NCBI GenBank assembly: GCA_021769035.1
Contig: JAETTP010000017.1
Coordinates: 1 to 53,146, forward strand
DNA length: 53,146 nt
DNA from: Bacillota bacterium
Lineage (GTDB): Bacteria; Bacillota; Dehalobacteriia; UBA4068; UBA4997
Direction of reading: 5' to 3'
The position numbers were made by a program, and so were the translations under genes. Under the pieces are notes generated by a model that saw only the letters and a program-made list of their open reading frames with translations, did not search any database and was not told the DNA's origin. Shown here one piece after another: positions 50,525-53,146 of this stretch (position 1 is the first letter of the stretch; each line of letters opens with the position of its first letter).

Positions 50525-51264
50525 CAAAGATATTGAGCCAATATTTCAAACCACTCATCTGGCAGAACGAACCATTGACCGTCGCTGTTCTGCCAGCAGG
50601 CCACGCCCTGCTCCACCGAACAGCGGCAGGCAATCTCATACTGCAAAAAAGGATATTCCTGATGCTGCATAATCAGAGAGCAATTCTGCCAATCATCTGC
50701 GTTTGCAGAATCGGGCATTGCTTGCGGGCTATCGCTATTAAAGGCAGTTAGCAAGACGGCAAGCAAGGCCTCGTCAATCACCAGGGCTTTTTCCTCCTGT
50801 TGACAAACAAGCTTAACGGAAGCCACCGTTTCAGTTGAGGGAGCCGCCAGCGATACGCCGTCTTGCTGCCACAGGCGGATGTCCACACCACCAAAATAAA
50901 AATTAGCCGGACAGGTATAGAGGAAGAAATGCTCCTCATCACCAGCTATTGCAAAAATTTTCAGGCTGGCCTCCTGCGCCTCAGCGACAGCGTCGCCACA
51001 AACGCCGATTTGCTTGCCAAGCCCCGCGGCGGCAGTCCAGGCGCACTTTTTCCCAAGGCAATAATAAGCCTGCTCCGCCGGTTCTGCATTTGGCGCACGC
51101 CGATACTGCACATCATCTATGTAAATAATCTCGGAATTATTCGCAAGCGTTTCCAGCTGATAAAAGGGAAAATCCGCTTTCGGCTGGCAGCCGGCCAGTA
51201 AGGCTACGGTCAACACGAAAAAAAACAGGCAAAATATCCGGCCTATTTTGTTAGTATTCATCAT
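50521..51264 (-). CDS. Putative lipoprotein
   Basis: 247 residues, lipobox LLAG-C near residue 26. The mature part has several Cys (CLGKKC, CPANFYF, CRCS, C-terminal C) and no recognised domain. AAGGAAA precedes the ATG. Confidence 0.75.
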   Translation of the reverse strand: MMNTNKIGRIFCLFFFVLTVALLAGCQPKADFPFYQLETLANNSEIIYIDDVQYRRAPNAEPAEQAYYCLGKKCAWTAAAGLGKQIGVCGDAVAEAQEASLKIFAIAGDEEHFFLYTCPANFYFGGVDIRLWQQDGVSLAAPSTETVASVKLVCQQEEKALVIDEALLAVLLTAFNSDSPQAMPDSANADDWQNCSLIMQHQEYPFLQYEIACRCSVEQGVACWQNSDGQWFVLPDEWFEILAQYLC

Positions 51265-51416
51265 AATTTACTATTTCCTTTCCGTTGATTTTTTAGCTGT
51301 CAAGTGCATACGAAAAAGATGAATGAGAAAAAACCTAATTTCAGCTGCTCAATATTAACTTTTATAAAATATATTTCTAACATAGCCTATTTCAAATAAA
51401 AGATATAACAATATAT

Positions 51417-52846
51417 TTATAATTTAATACCAACTATCTTATTCCATAACCATAATAATAAACCTTGGTTGTTAGTAAATAATTCAATAATAATTATTAT
51501 ACAAACCAATAATATTCCCCAAACAAGCGACCATAGTTTAATATGCCGCTTAACTATCTTTTCAGTATTATTCCATATTTCATCTTCATTGAACGCTTGA
51601 CTAATTTCAATATCAGATAACAAATCATCGTAATTTTTTTTAAGTTCATCATATCCATGTTTAGTTTGCTTTAACTTAAAGCAAATTTCTTTATAACACA
51701 CTATCAAATATACGAACGAACCTAACACAAATATTTCAATAATATAAATTGTATGTGGCGTAAATATTTCATTCCAATTTTGTTCATCACCAATTCCGGT
51801 TAAAACAACTGTAAATAAAAAAACAAACAGTGCAATTAAATTTCTCTTAAATTTTTCAAAAATCTCCAGAGCATAATCACCAAGGTGAGTAACCACATCT
51901 TGAATAAATTTTGCAATATCACGCTTAAGATTTATATATTGACTGACATTTTCTCGCAAATATAAATTATAATTTGTTTTTATTGCCTCAAATACCATAT
52001 CATCAATACAAAATATATGCTCATATTTGCAATGCAAACTGATTAAGTTTCTGGCAAGCAAGGCTTTATCCGTAGGATTACCATCAGTATAAATCCATGA
52101 ATATATATTTTGCCATTTTTCATCTGCCTCAACTTCGCTTAAAACAATATTACGATTTAATACACGTTGACCATTTATTTGTACATTAAGGTAATCCTCA
52201 TTAATTGATGCAGATGTGGCAATATAAATTAAGGATAAAACTGTCGCCAACTTATTAAAACGTTTTTTTATATCCTCATTAACTCTTACAATACCTTCTA
52301 TAATAAAATCATCCGGAATTAATTCTAATATATCCATATTATAAAATGATGCACTGTCTTTACAAGCTGTTAAACGCTGCAACCTGCTAACCTTAGGCTG
52401 GAAAACATAATTATCACTAGATTCAAATGCTAGTGTTCTTGTTGAAAAAGAAACATTGCAATCAAATAATTCAAATTTAACCAGGTCTTGATGCTTTAAC
52501 TTAGAAGCAAACCAAGAAAGTATTTCAAAATCTGAACGCTGTAACAAATCTGTTATAAAAGTAGTAAAATCATATATTGAAAATAAACCACCTGAAATTG
52601 ATTTATCAATTTGTATTTTAACCTCAATATTATCATCTTCTTCTAAATCTAAATAAGCAATTTTTTCGGAAAATTTCTGATAATCATTTGGTTTATTGGT
52701 AATTGTTATTATATCATCACTTTCGGTCGTCAGTTTTATTGTTAGCCTATCCCTTCCAGGCACAAGAGTAAAAATCGTCCTAAATGTAGAAACCGCTGGA
52801 AGCATATGAAAAGTAATAGAAAAAGAGGTTTCAACATAATCCAATC
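51417..52846 (-). pseudogene. AT-rich membrane-protein gene, 5' end cut by an IS256-type element
   Basis: The open frame runs to 52883, but its first 12 or so codons lie inside the terminal sequence of the IS. The host-derived part is about 475 residues. The N-terminal 250 residues look beta-rich and acidic (SDDIITITNKPNDYQKF, LDLEEDDNIEVKIQ); from about 345 on come membrane helices (LIALFVFLFTVVLTGIG, IYIIEIFVLGSFVYLIVCY, VWGILLVCIIIIIELFT). Codon use is far more AT-rich than in the rest of the window, a sign of transfer. No family recognised. An internal ATG at about residue 28 could still give a shorter protein. Confidence 0.6.
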
Positions 52847-53146
52847 GGGTACTGTCAAGATTTTTGCGCAAAATTATCTGCAAATTCTGTAGTTGATGAA
52901 GTTATCCAGCAATAGATGTGTTTTCAACTAAAGTAGCCAAATGCTTCATATTCATATATTTTTTATTGCCCCACTGAGTACCGGCTACATGGCGAAGCCT
53001 GGCACAAACCAGCATTAAAGCCGAGTTGCTGTCAGGAAAAGTACCAACAACACGAGTTCTACGACGAATTTCTCGATTCAAGCGTTCAATAGCATTGTTA
53101 GTGCGAATTCTTGTCCAATGTTCACTTGGAAAATCACAATAAGTCA
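52847..53146 (-). mobile_element. Right end of an IS256-family insertion sequence
   Basis: A terminal sequence GGGTACTGTCAAGATTTTTG begins at 52847, typical of IS256-type ends, and the transposase C-terminus follows. The other end lies outside the window, so completeness cannot be judged. Confidence 0.8.
52902..53146 (-). CDS. IS256-family transposase, C-terminal part
   Basis: Leftward frame from the window edge to TAA at 52902-52904, 81 codons. FPSEHWTRIRTNNAIERLNREIRRR holds the last acidic residue of the DDE triad (the Glu of NAIERLN), followed by TRVVGTFPD and LRHVAGTQWG, all typical of mutator-type transposases. No frameshift is visible in the part present. Confidence 0.92.
   Translation of the reverse strand, partial: TYCDFPSEHWTRIRTNNAIERLNREIRRRTRVVGTFPDSNSALMLVCARLRHVAGTQWGNKKYMNMKHLATLVENTSIAG

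Noticed and set aside
51265-51416. Gene or RNA in the AT-rich gap before the IS-truncated gene
   Set aside because: No ribosome site, hairpin or promoter pair stands out; the stretch is simply AT-rich.

Overview
The window reads as the chromosome of an anaerobic, probably endospore-forming member of the Bacillota. Strong Shine-Dalgarno sequences, frequent TTG/GTG starts and sigma-A type promoters fit that phylum. YunB- and YtaF-like genes are sporulation-associated. The block polA-mutM-ytaF-coaE-lytic transglycosylase, the block yraN-rnhB-rbgA, and the block cysS-mrnC-thyX are arrangements typical of Clostridia, Peptococcia and Negativicutes. The exact lineage cannot be fixed from sequence reading alone. 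Coding DNA is fairly GC-rich except at the right end (about 51.3-53.1 kb), which is strikingly AT-rich.

Layout. 0-1.5 kb: small HTH genes, a tRNA-Trp and an HTH/membrane-protein pair. 1.5-6.6 kb: an ABC exporter (ATPase plus large FtsX-type permease) next to a two-component system; both operons carry the same direct-repeat element at the same distance from the -10 box. 6.7-16.1 kb: a mostly leftward housekeeping run (nicotinate phosphoribosyltransferase, lytic transglycosylase, CoaE, a bile-acid/sodium-symporter-family protein, YtaF, MutM, DNA polymerase I, YebC, YunB). 16.4-22.4 kb: rightward cell-envelope genes (class A PBP, SLH-anchored GH5 glucanase, cardiolipin synthase). 22.4-28.9 kb: leftward KamA-family radical SAM enzyme, dxs, an OapA-like membrane protein, a roughly 600-nt structured non-coding region called here as OLE RNA, then yraN, rnhB and rbgA. 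28.9-29.6 kb: a tandem array of about nine 74-76 bp units, each repeating the start of rbgA. 29.6-33.3 kb: a stalk-domain surface protein, a small HTH repressor module flanked by 16-bp direct repeats, and an ECF sigma/membrane regulator pair. 33.4-38.5 kb: AlkD-like glycosylase, thyX-mrnC-cysS, GluQ-RS and YbjQ. 38.5-43.4 kb: a cluster of secreted or membrane proteins with copper-amine-oxidase-type stalk domains. 43.5-51.3 kb: a hydrolase-SDR operon with an unusual leader, an uncharacterised anchored protein, GNAT, AraC regulator, MFS exporter, two alkyltransferase-family proteins and a lipoprotein. 51.4-53.1 kb: an AT-rich membrane-protein gene whose 5' end is cut by an IS256-family element running off the window.

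The most notable system is OLE RNA with its partner OapA directly upstream of dxs. OLE is a known but rare giant bacterial RNA class that forms a membrane ribonucleoprotein. Here it has its own near-consensus promoter just after yraN. The second most notable feature is the stuttered rbgA start array, where every copy keeps a short M-x-V-I-Q-W reading frame. Other points are the shared TTGAG-N6-TTGAG response-regulator sites, the two-operator promoter of the small HTH module, and the IS-truncated AT-rich gene.

All calls come from reading the sequence; no database search was run.
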